Positions 1 to 5,219 are shown, counted from the stretch's first letter. The stretch: DNA of 5,776 nt from JBMOGA01 sp049318625 (GCA_049318625.1 JBMOGA010000117.1:1-5776); one strand, 5' to 3'. The notes: a model not told the origin generated them from the sequence alone. Numbers and translations: made by a program.

Positions 1-411
1 GTCCGGTTGGCCTTGACGATCATGGTCTCGCTGATCGTCGAGCTGGGCTCGGGGCTCGGTGTGTTCGTGCTGGTTGGCCACCATCGCCGCGAGATGACGG
101 CGGTCAGTCCTCCCGAGAGCGCCAAACTGGAGCTGCCGCGGTTGATGGAGGCTGCCGAGACGACCTGGTGGCGCGAGCGTGTGACGCTCGATCCCGACGG
201 GATCGAGGCGGAGATCGATGTTTATCGGGACTATTGCATCTGGGTGGTTCGCAACGACCGGGGTCCAGCGGTATCGCTCGCCGAGCTCAGGGAAAGTCTG
301 AGGGGTGAGCCGCACCTGACGGTGAGCCGACGCCGCCGCACCACCTATTACAGCGGCATCAAGCTGCGCGCCGGGATGATCCCCGACGCGCGGCGACTGT
401 CTCATCGCTAG
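1..411 (+). CDS. Membrane protein with C-terminal winged-helix-like domain, probably 5'-truncated by the window edge
   Basis: The frame is open from the first base, so the true start may lie upstream; the earliest start inside the window is TTG at 7 (134 codons to TAG at 409-411), with no ribosome binding site visible. Numbering from that TTG, residues 3-23 are a hydrophobic membrane helix containing ELGSGLG, followed by a basic HHRR stop-transfer segment. Residues 40-60 are amphipathic. Residues 66-123 (YRDYCIWV, then AVSLAELRESLRG, then basic RRRR and YYSGIKLR) resemble the winged-helix modules found at the C-terminus of P4/D5-type primases; this is resemblance only. The layout suggests a membrane-anchored, cytosolic, nucleic-acid-binding tail, possibly of a longer multi-helix protein. 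It is convergent with ardC: the two stop codons share the palindrome CTAG at 408-411. I do not recognise the family. Confidence 0.7.
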   Translation, partial: VRLALTIMVSLIVELGSGLGVFVLVGHHRREMTAVSPPESAKLELPRLMEAAETTWWRERVTLDPDGIEAEIDVYRDYCIWVVRNDRGPAVSLAELRESLRGEPHLTVSRRRRTTYYSGIKLRAGMIPDARRLSHR

Positions 412-1304
412 GCGTCGTCAGAGGGTTGCAACGCATCGAGGAACGCGACGGCCTTCGAGGCTGCGGCCGCTGCCGTGAAGATCGCACGCTTGTCGGATTT
501 GAGGACGGCGAGCCAATGGGCGATGTACTGGGCGTGATCCTGGCGGGGGGCAGCGTTGATGCCCAGATCCGCGGCAAGAAAGGCGCTACCGAGTTCGGCG
601 ACGAGTTCCTCGACGGCGCGCGCATCGCGTTCGAAGCGTTTGCCGAAATCGCGATCGAGACGGTGTTGGGCGCCGGTCCAATGCACGAGCTCGTGGCAGG
701 TCGTGTGGTAGTAGGCCTCGGTCGGCGTGCTGGTGGCGGTGCCGATGAAGCATGTGCGATCGGGCATCTGAATGATGTCTGTCGACGGACGATAGCAGGC
801 CATGGTCCCGCCGTGCTCGATCCTGGCGCCGGTGTGGGCAATGTAGCGATCGACGTGGGACAGGACCTCGGTGAGATCGGGTTGTGACGGCACGGGCTCT
901 GGCTCGATGCCATCGACCTGAGCGATATTGAAGGCCCAGGAGGCGCGGGCGAACATGCGGCGCTCGACCTCGCTCGCACCGGTTTCGGCATTGTCGACCT
1001 CGACGTCGAAGTCCTTGTAGAGGACGACGAGGGCAGCCTTTTCGCCGCGTCGCACCTGACCGCCGCGCTGCTCCCATTGGCGATAGGTGCCCCACAGATG
1101 GCTGCCATAGCCCTTGGCCTCGGCGGCGAACCACAGGTTCAGGATATTGATGCCGTTGTAGTGCTTGTTGGATTCGACGTTGACGGGCAGCTGGAGCTGC
1201 GCGCCCGGGCGATGCCAGGGCATCTCCCATGATCCGGTGCCTGCCTCGATGGCGGCGATGATCTGATCGGTGACGTGCTGATGGACGTCGAGACGGGTGG
1301 CCAT
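408..1304 (-). CDS. ardC: ArdC-family antirestriction protein (ssDNA-binding domain plus zincin-like metallopeptidase)
   Basis: The protein has 298 residues, a usual ArdC length. Residues 1-130 match the ArdC N-terminal ssDNA-binding domain: an opening VHQHVTDQIIAAIEAG, then W26 and PWHRP, NKHYNGINILNLW at 47-59, WGTYRQW and the GGQVRRGEKA turn at 81-90, then YKDF. The C-terminal half is the MPTase-PolyVal zincin domain. It carries HELVH at 204-208, so H204 and H208 are likely zinc ligands and E205 the catalytic base. EELVAELGSAFL at 232-243 probably supplies the third ligand. In the family, plasmid ArdC proteins protect incoming single-stranded DNA from type I restriction during conjugation and act in the recipient cytoplasm. 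The ATG at 1304 is chosen because AAGGAGG lies 7-8 bases upstream and it begins the conserved domain; the frame stays open to 1535, but that extension is arginine/alanine-rich and unlike the family. All key residues are present, so the gene looks intact. Confidence 0.93.
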   Translation of the reverse strand: MATRLDVHQHVTDQIIAAIEAGTGSWEMPWHRPGAQLQLPVNVESNKHYNGINILNLWFAAEAKGYGSHLWGTYRQWEQRGGQVRRGEKAALVVLYKDFDVEVDNAETGASEVERRMFARASWAFNIAQVDGIEPEPVPSQPDLTEVLSHVDRYIAHTGARIEHGGTMACYRPSTDIIQMPDRTCFIGTATSTPTEAYYHTTCHELVHWTGAQHRLDRDFGKRFERDARAVEELVAELGSAFLAADLGINAAPRQDHAQYIAHWLAVLKSDKRAIFTAAAAASKAVAFLDALQPSDDA

Positions 1305-1348
1305 GACTTTTCCTCCTTCGGCTGATCGAAGGCCCGCAGTGGGCCTTC
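1305..1348 (-). promoter_or_regulatory. ardC leader with two mutually exclusive hairpins
   Basis: Two inverted repeats lie just ahead of the ardC start. Distal: GAAGGCCC / GGGCCTTC, 8 bp perfect with a 5-base loop (1328-1348). Proximal: CCTTCG / CGAAGG, 6 bp perfect with a 6-base loop (1315-1332). They share bases 1328-1332, so only one can form at a time. In the transcript the proximal hairpin takes up the first half of the AAGGAGG Shine-Dalgarno sequence, while the distal one leaves it free. A switch in ardC translation is an inference; the pairing is what the sequence shows. Confidence 0.4.
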
Positions 1349-1663
1349 CGGCATCCGTCGAAAGAGCAGGGCTCGAGGTGGCGGCCGCATCCGCAGGGCC
1401 GCAACGCCAGTGGAGGACGGCGTCAGCCGTTGAGGTCGACACCGGCCCTGCTAGACGGAGGCTCAGGGAGGAAGGCCGGCGGGCTTTGACAGCGAAGGAC
1501 AGGAGGCGCGCGCACGCTCTCGCTCGGTCCGTCACGTGGCGAGCCGATCGAGGCTCGAGACTTGGGCTAACAGGTAGCTACCGGATAACCGGCGGAGAAG
1601 CCTGTCGGGGTGCGATGGAGCATCACAAGGTCCGCTCGTCGAAGTGCTGAGTACCAAACCAGT
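1305..1663. other. Intergenic region upstream of ardC
   Basis: This stretch of about 360 bases has no gene I can support. Besides the ardC leader hairpins it contains a 10-bp palindrome GGTAGCTACC (1573-1582) that runs into CCGG-ATAA-CCGG (1581-1592). I see no clear sigma-70 promoter for ardC. Open frames on both strands here are rich in Arg, Ala and Ser and look like by-products of GC-rich DNA. ardC may have its own promoter here or be read from the upstream minus-strand genes. Confidence 0.5.
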
Positions 1664-1921
1664 CTAACGGACGGGGCGCGCGCGGGGCAGGCCGGAGGGA
1701 TCGCCGGTTGGCATCGTGTCGCCTTGCGCAAGCTCGGCAGCGAGCGGGCGCAGAGCATCGATCAGCTGGCGGCATGGGGTCTGCGGACGGGTGCAGGCGC
1801 CGACGAGAGAGCGACCGAGGGCTCTGGCACCCTCGGCCATGGCGATCTGATCCTGTGGCGGTGCGGTAAAGACGGCGTAGCCCGCGAGCGCCATCGCGGC
1901 GAGCTTGACCAGCGACCACAT
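1664..1921 (-). CDS. Small membrane-anchored protein of unknown function, 85 aa
   Basis: The ATG at 1921 is preceded by GAGG with 8 bases spacing, which favours it over an earlier in-frame ATG at 1951. Residues 4-20 form one hydrophobic helix or uncleaved signal anchor after the short MWSLVK N-terminus. Residues 21-41 (PPQDQIAMAEGARALGRSLV) are amphipathic. A cysteine pair with seven-residue periodicity follows (C43 and C50, in GACTRPQTPC), then another helix, RQLIDALRPLAAELA, and a Pro/Gly/Arg-rich tail. The anchor plus C-x6-C plus short helix is vaguely like the DUF5330 type of small rhizobial proteins, but I cannot confirm this. Positive-inside reasoning is weak for so short an N-terminus; the cysteines would be periplasmic if the N-terminus is inside. 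It starts 64 bases after the 356-residue gene on the same strand, so co-transcription is likely. Confidence 0.6.
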   Translation of the reverse strand: MWSLVKLAAMALAGYAVFTAPPQDQIAMAEGARALGRSLVGACTRPQTPCRQLIDALRPLAAELAQGDTMPTGDPSGLPRARPVR

Positions 1922-1985
1922 CGGCGAGACCTCGGAACAGCGAACCCACAACGCACCGCCACCGCACAGCGGCCCGGCTCAAGGC

Positions 1986-3056
1986 TCAGTCCTGCCGAAC
2001 CTGCGGAGAGACGTTCGCATCATTGGCCTCGTGCGCGGCGGCGGCCGGCTGCCACAGTGCGGGCAGCGATCGCACCGTCTCATCGACGGCAATGCGCAGT
2101 GTGTCGGACCAGCGTTCATCGACGAGGCGATATCCAGCACCAGCTCCGACGCAGATGATCAGACTGGCGGCGATGGCGGCAACAATCCGTCGGCCACCGG
2201 GGCGAGACGTGGAGCGGGTCTTCGCCCCCACCATCGGCAGGACGACAAGGGACGTCGCGGGCGGGGTTTCGGTGAGCCCAGTGCTGATCGAAGCCGGCGG
2301 TTGCGCCATCGCATTGGAGTCCGGCACGGCGGCTGCGGCAGCAAGCGGCGATGCGTCCTCGATCGTCGCGGCCTTATCGGCCAGCTGTGCGGCAACGACC
2401 GCCGGCAGGGGAGCGGCTGTATCGGCCGTGCCTTCATCACTCGTGAGGTCGGACACATCGTCAGCCGATGGCATAGAGCCGGCATGGGTCTCACAAATCG
2501 CATCGGCAGATGCCCGCTGCCTGTCGACGTCGTCGGCCGAGGCCTCGGTCTCGCAGCACGGCATCGTCGCAGTGACGCCCCGGGTGTCGTCGCTCGCGAT
2601 GCCGGACACCTCGGTGGCAACGGCCACAACGACGGTAAACGCATCATCGACCTCGTCGGCGACCGCCGGCGAATGCGTCTCGGCCGCTTCCGCGCCCGGG
2701 TCGATGCCCTCAGGCGGCAGCATCGCTTCGGTCAGCGCCTCGACGATGGCCGACGGCCGGTCGGGCGGCGTCGTGTCGTCAGGACCGTTGCGACCCATCG
2801 CACTGTCGGTCTGCGCCGCGCTTATCGCCTCATCTGCTGAGACGACGGAGCCGGTCTGCGACTGCGCCATCGGGTCTGAGATGATCGTGTCCTCGAGCTG
2901 GCTCTCGGTCGCTACATGCGACGACACGGACGTGTCGCCCGAGGTCGTGAGCAGGCTTTCGAGCTGATCGAGACGCGCCAGAAGCTCGGTCAGACCGGAG
3001 CGGATGGCGGTGACCTCGGCCACCACGTGGGCGAAGCAAGAAGACTGAACAGACAT
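1986..3056 (-). CDS. Acidic, low-complexity, single-pass membrane protein, 356 aa
   Basis: Three parts are visible. Residues 9-37 form a short amphipathic, possibly coiled-coil segment (VVAEVTAIRSGLTELLARLDQLESLL). Residues 37-285 are low-complexity, rich in Ala, Asp, Glu, Ser, Thr and Val, with only seven Lys/Arg before residue 281, so strongly acidic and probably disordered. A basic stretch (RPGGRR, 285-290) precedes one transmembrane helix at 291-307 (IVAAIAASLIICVGAGA). About 49 residues follow, including a helix DTLRIAVDETVRSLPALW. Positive-inside logic places the acidic N-terminal part in the cytoplasm and the tail in the periplasm. The ATG at 3056 has an AGGA ribosome binding site about 5-6 bases upstream. 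Composition alone does not reveal function; a spacer or scaffold protein of a mobile element's envelope apparatus is only a guess. Long open frames on the opposite strand are side-effects of its composition. Confidence 0.8.
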   Translation of the reverse strand: MSVQSSCFAHVVAEVTAIRSGLTELLARLDQLESLLTTSGDTSVSSHVATESQLEDTIISDPMAQSQTGSVVSADEAISAAQTDSAMGRNGPDDTTPPDRPSAIVEALTEAMLPPEGIDPGAEAAETHSPAVADEVDDAFTVVVAVATEVSGIASDDTRGVTATMPCCETEASADDVDRQRASADAICETHAGSMPSADDVSDLTSDEGTADTAAPLPAVVAAQLADKAATIEDASPLAAAAAVPDSNAMAQPPASISTGLTETPPATSLVVLPMVGAKTRSTSRPGGRRIVAAIAASLIICVGAGAGYRLVDERWSDTLRIAVDETVRSLPALWQPAAAAHEANDANVSPQVRQD

Positions 3057-3117
3057 GTGTGTCCTGCGCTCGTTGGGCTGTCGCGACTGTAGCCGACGAA
3101 CAGCTGGGTGGAGGAAA

Positions 3118-3151
3118 GCCGTCGCGGTACGCAGAACCAGACCGCGACGGC
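3118..3151 (-). terminator. Perfect 11-bp hairpin, terminator-like on the minus strand
   Basis: GCCGTCGCGGT and ACCGCGACGGC form a perfect 11-bp inverted repeat around a 12-base loop. In minus-strand RNA the stem is followed by UUUCCU, a short U-tract; on the plus strand no U-tract follows. It lies about 80 bases after the stop of the 3232-3801 gene and about 60 bases before the start of the 356-residue gene, where an end of transcription is expected. The loop is longer and the U-tract shorter than in textbook terminators, so an operator or RNA regulatory element remains possible. Confidence 0.5.
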
Positions 3152-3231
3152 CGTCAGGAAGCCCATTGATGCAGGGGCTTGCTTCGACAGGACGAGTGTA
3201 GTCGCGAAGTGTTAGCCGTTGGTTAGAAACG

Positions 3232-3801
3232 TCAAAGCCACAGGCTCGGGCGTATTTCTACGCGTTTGCGGGCCTGACCAAGTTGACGGATCCAATGATC
3301 CTCAGGCGTGCCGCTCGAGGGCTGTGCAGACATCTCTGACAGGAGCCGACGCCGGGTGTTGAGCGCAAAGAGGACGAACGTCACGAGATACCAGGCGGTC
3401 GCGGCAAGGCCGAGCCACTTGGTGATCGTGGCCGCAACGATGATCTCGGCCGATCGCGGCAGCAGCCATGCCTCGGCGATCAGAAGCGCTAGAGCGAGCG
3501 CGATACCGGCCCAGGTCCGCGGGCCTGGAGCGATCCGCCCGTCGACATCATAGACGATGCAATCGCCGAGAAAGCGAAACTCGATGGTGGCAGCGGTATA
3601 GGCGGTCCCGGCAGGGGAGACGAGATCGCCGCAGATGCGGAGCTTGCGACCGTCTGGCGTCATGGCGCGACGACGAAAAATCTGGCCCAAGGCCTCACGC
3701 GTCCGCTCCAGATAGGTATCAGCGAACGCGATCGGCCCGGAGCCGATCATCTGACCAGAGCCCGTGATACGGATCATGGGTCTCGATGGGACAAACGCCA
3801 T
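3232..3801 (-). CDS. Membrane protein with two predicted transmembrane helices, unknown function
   Basis: From the ATG at 3801 the protein has 189 residues. Residues 1-90 are soluble, with basic IFRRRAMTPDGRKLRI and a strand-rich part (TAATIEFRFLGDCIVYDVDGRI). Two hydrophobic helices follow at about 96-114 (TWAGIALALALLIAEAWLL) and 129-147 (WLGLAATAWYLVTFVLFAL), then NTRRRLL and a basic 40-residue tail, which suggests N- and C-termini inside with a short periplasmic turn. The start is uncertain. ATG 3801 has GAGAGGGA almost touching it, too close for an ideal site; ATG 3777 and ATG 3816 have no better site; a GTG at 3876 would add a cysteine-rich segment with no ribosome binding site. The second half is clearly protein-like, so the gene is more certain than its start. 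I do not recognise the family. Confidence 0.65.
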   Translation of the reverse strand: MAFVPSRPMIRITGSGQMIGSGPIAFADTYLERTREALGQIFRRRAMTPDGRKLRICGDLVSPAGTAYTAATIEFRFLGDCIVYDVDGRIAPGPRTWAGIALALALLIAEAWLLPRSAEIIVAATITKWLGLAATAWYLVTFVLFALNTRRRLLSEMSAQPSSGTPEDHWIRQLGQARKRVEIRPSLWL

Positions 3802-3920
3802 TCCCTCTCGATGCATGCACCGAACGCGCTCGCAGTACGACCGGAACACGCAGCAGCAGCCGGCCCCACAGCGCACCGATATCGCGCGCTACGAGCATCG
3901 CCGATCGGAGCTCATAGCTC

Positions 3921-3939
3921 TCAAGAACGCCATTCTTGA
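3921..3939. repeat. Perfect 7-bp inverted repeat, 5-base spacer
   Basis: TCAAGAA and TTCTTGA flank CGCCA. It lies about 120 bases upstream of the 3232-3801 gene start and at the edge of the AT-rich core. It could be an operator for that gene or a weak hairpin; no U-tract follows on the minus strand. Confidence 0.4.
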
Positions 3940-4059
3940 TTGTCGTCTTCAGGGTGCAAATCGCGCTTATACGGAGAACAAATACGAAAAAAGCCCAGAT
4001 GCTTTTGATCCTCCCAATTTGCGATCGAAGTTCAGCTAAGCCACATCCAAATAATACCT

Positions 4060-4091
4060 ACGCGCATATACTCTAAATCTTGCATGCGCGT
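4060..4091. repeat. Perfect 8-bp inverted repeat with 16-base spacer, operator-like
   Basis: ACGCGCAT (4060-4067) and ATGCGCGT (4084-4091) are perfect reverse complements with half-sites 24 bases apart centre to centre, a little over two helical turns. The position in the AT-rich middle of a divergent intergenic region suits a dimeric or tetrameric repressor site. No regulator can be assigned from the sequence. Confidence 0.4.
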
Positions 4092-4163
4092 GATGGCCAA
4101 GACACGCAACGACTTATATTGCGCGACGCCCCTTGCTGGCGGCTTGGCGATGCTGCATGATGA

Positions 4164-4185
4164 AGTTCTCAAAACAGGGAGAACT
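4164..4185 (+). promoter_or_regulatory. Inverted repeat overlapping the ribosome binding site of the 63-aa peptide gene
   Basis: AGTTCTC (4164-4170) and GAGAACT (4179-4185) are perfect reverse complements around the loop AAAACAGG. The Shine-Dalgarno GGGAG (4177-4181) straddles the loop and the 3' arm, and the ATG follows at 4189. In RNA this forms a 7-bp stem that would partly hide the ribosome binding site; in DNA it could be an operator. Either role is inference. Confidence 0.45.
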
Positions 4186-4188
4186 GCC

Positions 4189-4380
4189 ATGATCCGCATC
4201 TGCAGCGCACTTTGCATTGCCGCCGCGCTCGTCGCCACCAGCGCTCAAGCCGCTGACAAGAAGAAGGCCGAGCCGCAGCCGAAGACGATCGTCGACGTGG
4301 TCGGCGACATCCTGATGGCACCGGTCAAGTTGGTCGAGGATCTGACCAAGCCGGCCCCGGCGAAGCCCGCCAAGAAGTAA
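4189..4380 (+). CDS. Small exported Lys/Pro/Ala-rich peptide, 63 aa
   Basis: The ATG at 4189 has GGGAG 7 bases upstream and directly begins a signal peptide; in-frame ATGs further upstream would bury that signal. Residues 1-21 are a classic Sec signal (positive MIR, hydrophobic ICSALCIAAALVA, cleavage motif SAQA before A22). The mature part would be 42 residues. It has three regions: KKK and a Pro-rich linker, a central amphipathic helix (TIVDVVGDILMAPVKLVEDL) with alternating acidic and hydrophobic positions, and a Lys/Pro/Ala tail (KPAPAKPAKK). It carries nine Lys against six Asp/Glu in the mature part, so is mildly cationic, and has no cysteine after the signal, so it is not a lipoprotein. 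The KPAPAKPAKK tail could cross the peptidoglycan or bind an acidic surface. Function is unknown; the gene for another exported protein follows 106 bases downstream on the same strand. Confidence 0.75.
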   Translation: MIRICSALCIAAALVATSAQAADKKKAEPQPKTIVDVVGDILMAPVKLVEDLTKPAPAKPAKK

Positions 4381-4431
4381 TCGTACTCCGTGCCGGCGGC
4401 GTTCAGCACGCGCGGCGCCAACGGCATCGAG

Positions 4432-4455
4432 GGGCCGGCCGGCAACGGTCGGCCC
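4432..4455 (+). terminator. GC-rich 9-bp hairpin between the two exported-protein genes
   Basis: GGGCCGGCC and GGTCGGCCC pair over 9 bp with one G-U wobble around the 6-base loop GGCAAC, 51 bases after the peptide gene's stop. No U-tract follows, so it would be an inefficient intrinsic terminator and may instead cause partial attenuation or protect the 3' end of the upstream mRNA. Confidence 0.35.
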
Positions 4456-4486
4456 GTCCTGTGACGTCCCCCTTCGAGAGTATCAG

Positions 4487-4960
4487 ATGTCGATGGCCTA
4501 TTTTGGCGCTGGCGTACTTGCGGCGCTTGTCGTGGTCTCTCCCGCAATGGCCGACCCCCTTCACCCGTTTGTGGGAACCTGGGGTGGAACGGGGCGCGTG
4601 GTCGTCGATGACGGCAAGTCCGAGCAGATCAAGTGCAACGGCTATTATCGGCCGACCGAAGGCCAGAAAGGGCTTGGTATTGCCATCCGTTGTGCGTCGG
4701 CAAGCTATAGCATCCAGCTGCGCTCGGCCTTGACGATCAACGGCAGTCAGATTTCGGGAAGCTGGGAGGAGCGCACCTTCAATGTCCAGGGCCAACTGTC
4801 GGGCCGCGTAGACGGCGGACGCATGGTCCTCAACGTCGACGGCGGCGGCTTGAAGGCGGCGATGACAATCGCGGTGTCGGGCTCGAGCCAGTCGGTCGTT
4901 CTCACGACCCAAGGCTCCGGCCTCAAAGAGGTCCGTATGGCGTTGGCACGCGCTCAGTGA
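4487..4960 (+). CDS. Exported beta-rich protein of an uncharacterised alphaproteobacterial type, 157 aa
   Basis: The protein has a Sec signal peptide at residues 1-22 (hydrophobic FGAGVLAALVVVSPAMA, cleavage after A22 before DPLHPFVG). The mature part opens with FVGTWGGTG, has two cysteines (C50 in KCNGYYR and C69 in IRCAS) placed for a disulfide, and continues as short beta-strand-like segments rich in Gly, Ser and alternating hydrophobics: ISGSWEERTFNVQGQLSGRV at 89-108, RMVLNVDGGG, MTIAVSGSSQSVVLTTQGSG. This pattern (F-V-G-x-W, C...C, SGSWEE, GxxSGR) is familiar to me from small secreted proteins common in Bradyrhizobium-like and Methylobacterium-like genomes, with a lipocalin-like or beta-barrel look, but function is unknown. 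ATG 4487 has GAGAG about 7 bases upstream; ATG 4493 is an alternative. It ends 4 bases before the stop of the convergent small locus at 4965. Confidence 0.88.
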   Translation: MSMAYFGAGVLAALVVVSPAMADPLHPFVGTWGGTGRVVVDDGKSEQIKCNGYYRPTEGQKGLGIAIRCASASYSIQLRSALTINGSQISGSWEERTFNVQGQLSGRVDGGRMVLNVDGGGLKAAMTIAVSGSSQSVVLTTQGSGLKEVRMALARAQ

Positions 4961-4964
4961 CCGC

Positions 4965-5135
4965 TCAATTGCCGGGCGCGCGCTTCGATCGTGGCTGTCT
5001 GGTTTGTCGCCTCGTGCCCTCTTCACTAAAGGAGAAATCCGGCGGTGGGTCGAAGCTGTCCGGCATTTTCATGTCGCGCCACGTCAGCCCGTCGGCAGGA
5101 CGCCTCGCCGCCTTATCTATTTCGGGCTTCTGCAC
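4965..5135 (-). CDS. Small protein frame, 56 codons, probably the 3' part of a frameshifted small gene
   Basis: From a GTG at 5135 this frame reads 56 residues to TGA at 4967-4965. It looks protein-like: an acidic/basic start (QKPEIDKAARRP), GLTWRDMKMP at 16-25, FDPPPDF at 28-34, FSEEG, then a very basic tail (TRRQTRQPRSKRAPGN). Third codon positions are G/C in 39 of 56 codons. The GTG has no ribosome binding site, and no other start in this frame has one. The frame is open back to 5165 and overlaps the 25-codon frame that starts at 5194 with a good ribosome binding site. One added base in the overlap would join the two into a 76-residue protein. It may therefore be a frameshifted gene, a sequencing error, a translationally coupled second gene, or recoding. 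No family is recognised. Confidence 0.4.
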   Translation of the reverse strand: MQKPEIDKAARRPADGLTWRDMKMPDSFDPPPDFSFSEEGTRRQTRQPRSKRAPGN

Positions 5136-5194
5136 GCTATAACGCGATGGGCTTGGAGAAGGTATTCAAAGTCGTCCGGTTTCTGATCCGTCAT
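5117..5194 (-). CDS. 25-codon small ORF with strong initiation signals, probably the 5' part of the same small gene
   Basis: The ATG at 5194 has AGGAG 6 bases upstream, the best-placed ribosome binding site in this half of the window. It encodes MTDQKPDDFEYLLQAHRVIA and five further residues before TAG at 5119-5117: an acidic N-terminus followed by an amphipathic helix. Upstream are a -10-like TAGAAT (5225-5220) and the CtrA-like box. It could be a stand-alone micropeptide or leader, but the second frame overlapping its end (open 5165 to 4965) makes a frameshifted longer gene at least as likely. It is not long enough to classify. Confidence 0.4.
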   Translation of the reverse strand: MTDQKPDDFEYLLQAHRVIACRSPK

Positions 5195-5219
5195 AAAAAG
5201 CTCCTAACAATAATCACTC

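Larger units (their letters stand above)
3802..4188. other. Divergent intergenic region with AT-rich core and inverted repeats
   Basis: About 390 bases separate the minus-strand membrane protein from the plus-strand exported peptide. The centre (roughly 3940-4120) is clearly AT-richer than the flanks, as expected for divergent promoters. Repeats seen: TCAAGAA-CGCCA-TTCTTGA (3921-3939), ACGCGCAT-N16-ATGCGCGT (4060-4091), and the pair overlapping the next gene's ribosome binding site. A plus-strand frame ending at 4039 has plausible composition, but no start with a ribosome binding site, and it overlaps the opposing gene's 5' end, so I do not call it. No convincing -35/-10 pair was found. Confidence 0.5.

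Noticed and set aside
426..887. 153-codon plus-strand frame opposite ardC
   Set aside because: It is antisense to the conserved zincin domain of ardC and is explained by that gene's codon bias.
1486..1491. Perfect TTGACA on the plus strand
   Set aside because: No -10-like hexamer lies 16-18 bases downstream and there is no plus-strand gene to serve.
1305..1535. 77-codon N-terminal extension of ardC to a start at 1535
   Set aside because: The strong ribosome binding site sits at ATG 1304, ArdC homologues begin there, and the extension has non-protein-like composition.
1905..2967. Two long plus-strand open frames (about 310 codons each) opposite the acidic membrane protein gene
   Set aside because: They mirror the Ala/Asp/Ser-rich composition of the minus-strand gene, have repetitive Ser/Ala or Arg/Gly composition, and lack ribosome binding sites; the minus-strand gene has a ribosome binding site and a membrane helix.
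3211..3226. GTTAG-N6-GTTAG direct repeat, CTAA-N7-CTAA on the minus strand, a degenerate CtrA-like site
   Set aside because: Each half deviates from TTAA, and it lies at the stop codon of a gene rather than at a promoter for the next gene about 160 bases away.
3764..4039. Plus-strand open frame of up to 91 codons with fairly natural composition and high G/C third positions in its first half
   Set aside because: No start has a ribosome binding site, it overlaps the 5' end of the opposing membrane protein gene, and its second half lies in AT-rich intergenic DNA. It deserves a homology search but is not strong enough to annotate.
4142..4160. Sigma-54-like TTGGCG...TGCAT upstream of the peptide gene
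   Set aside because: The GG-to-GC spacing is three bases too short for a -24/-12 promoter.
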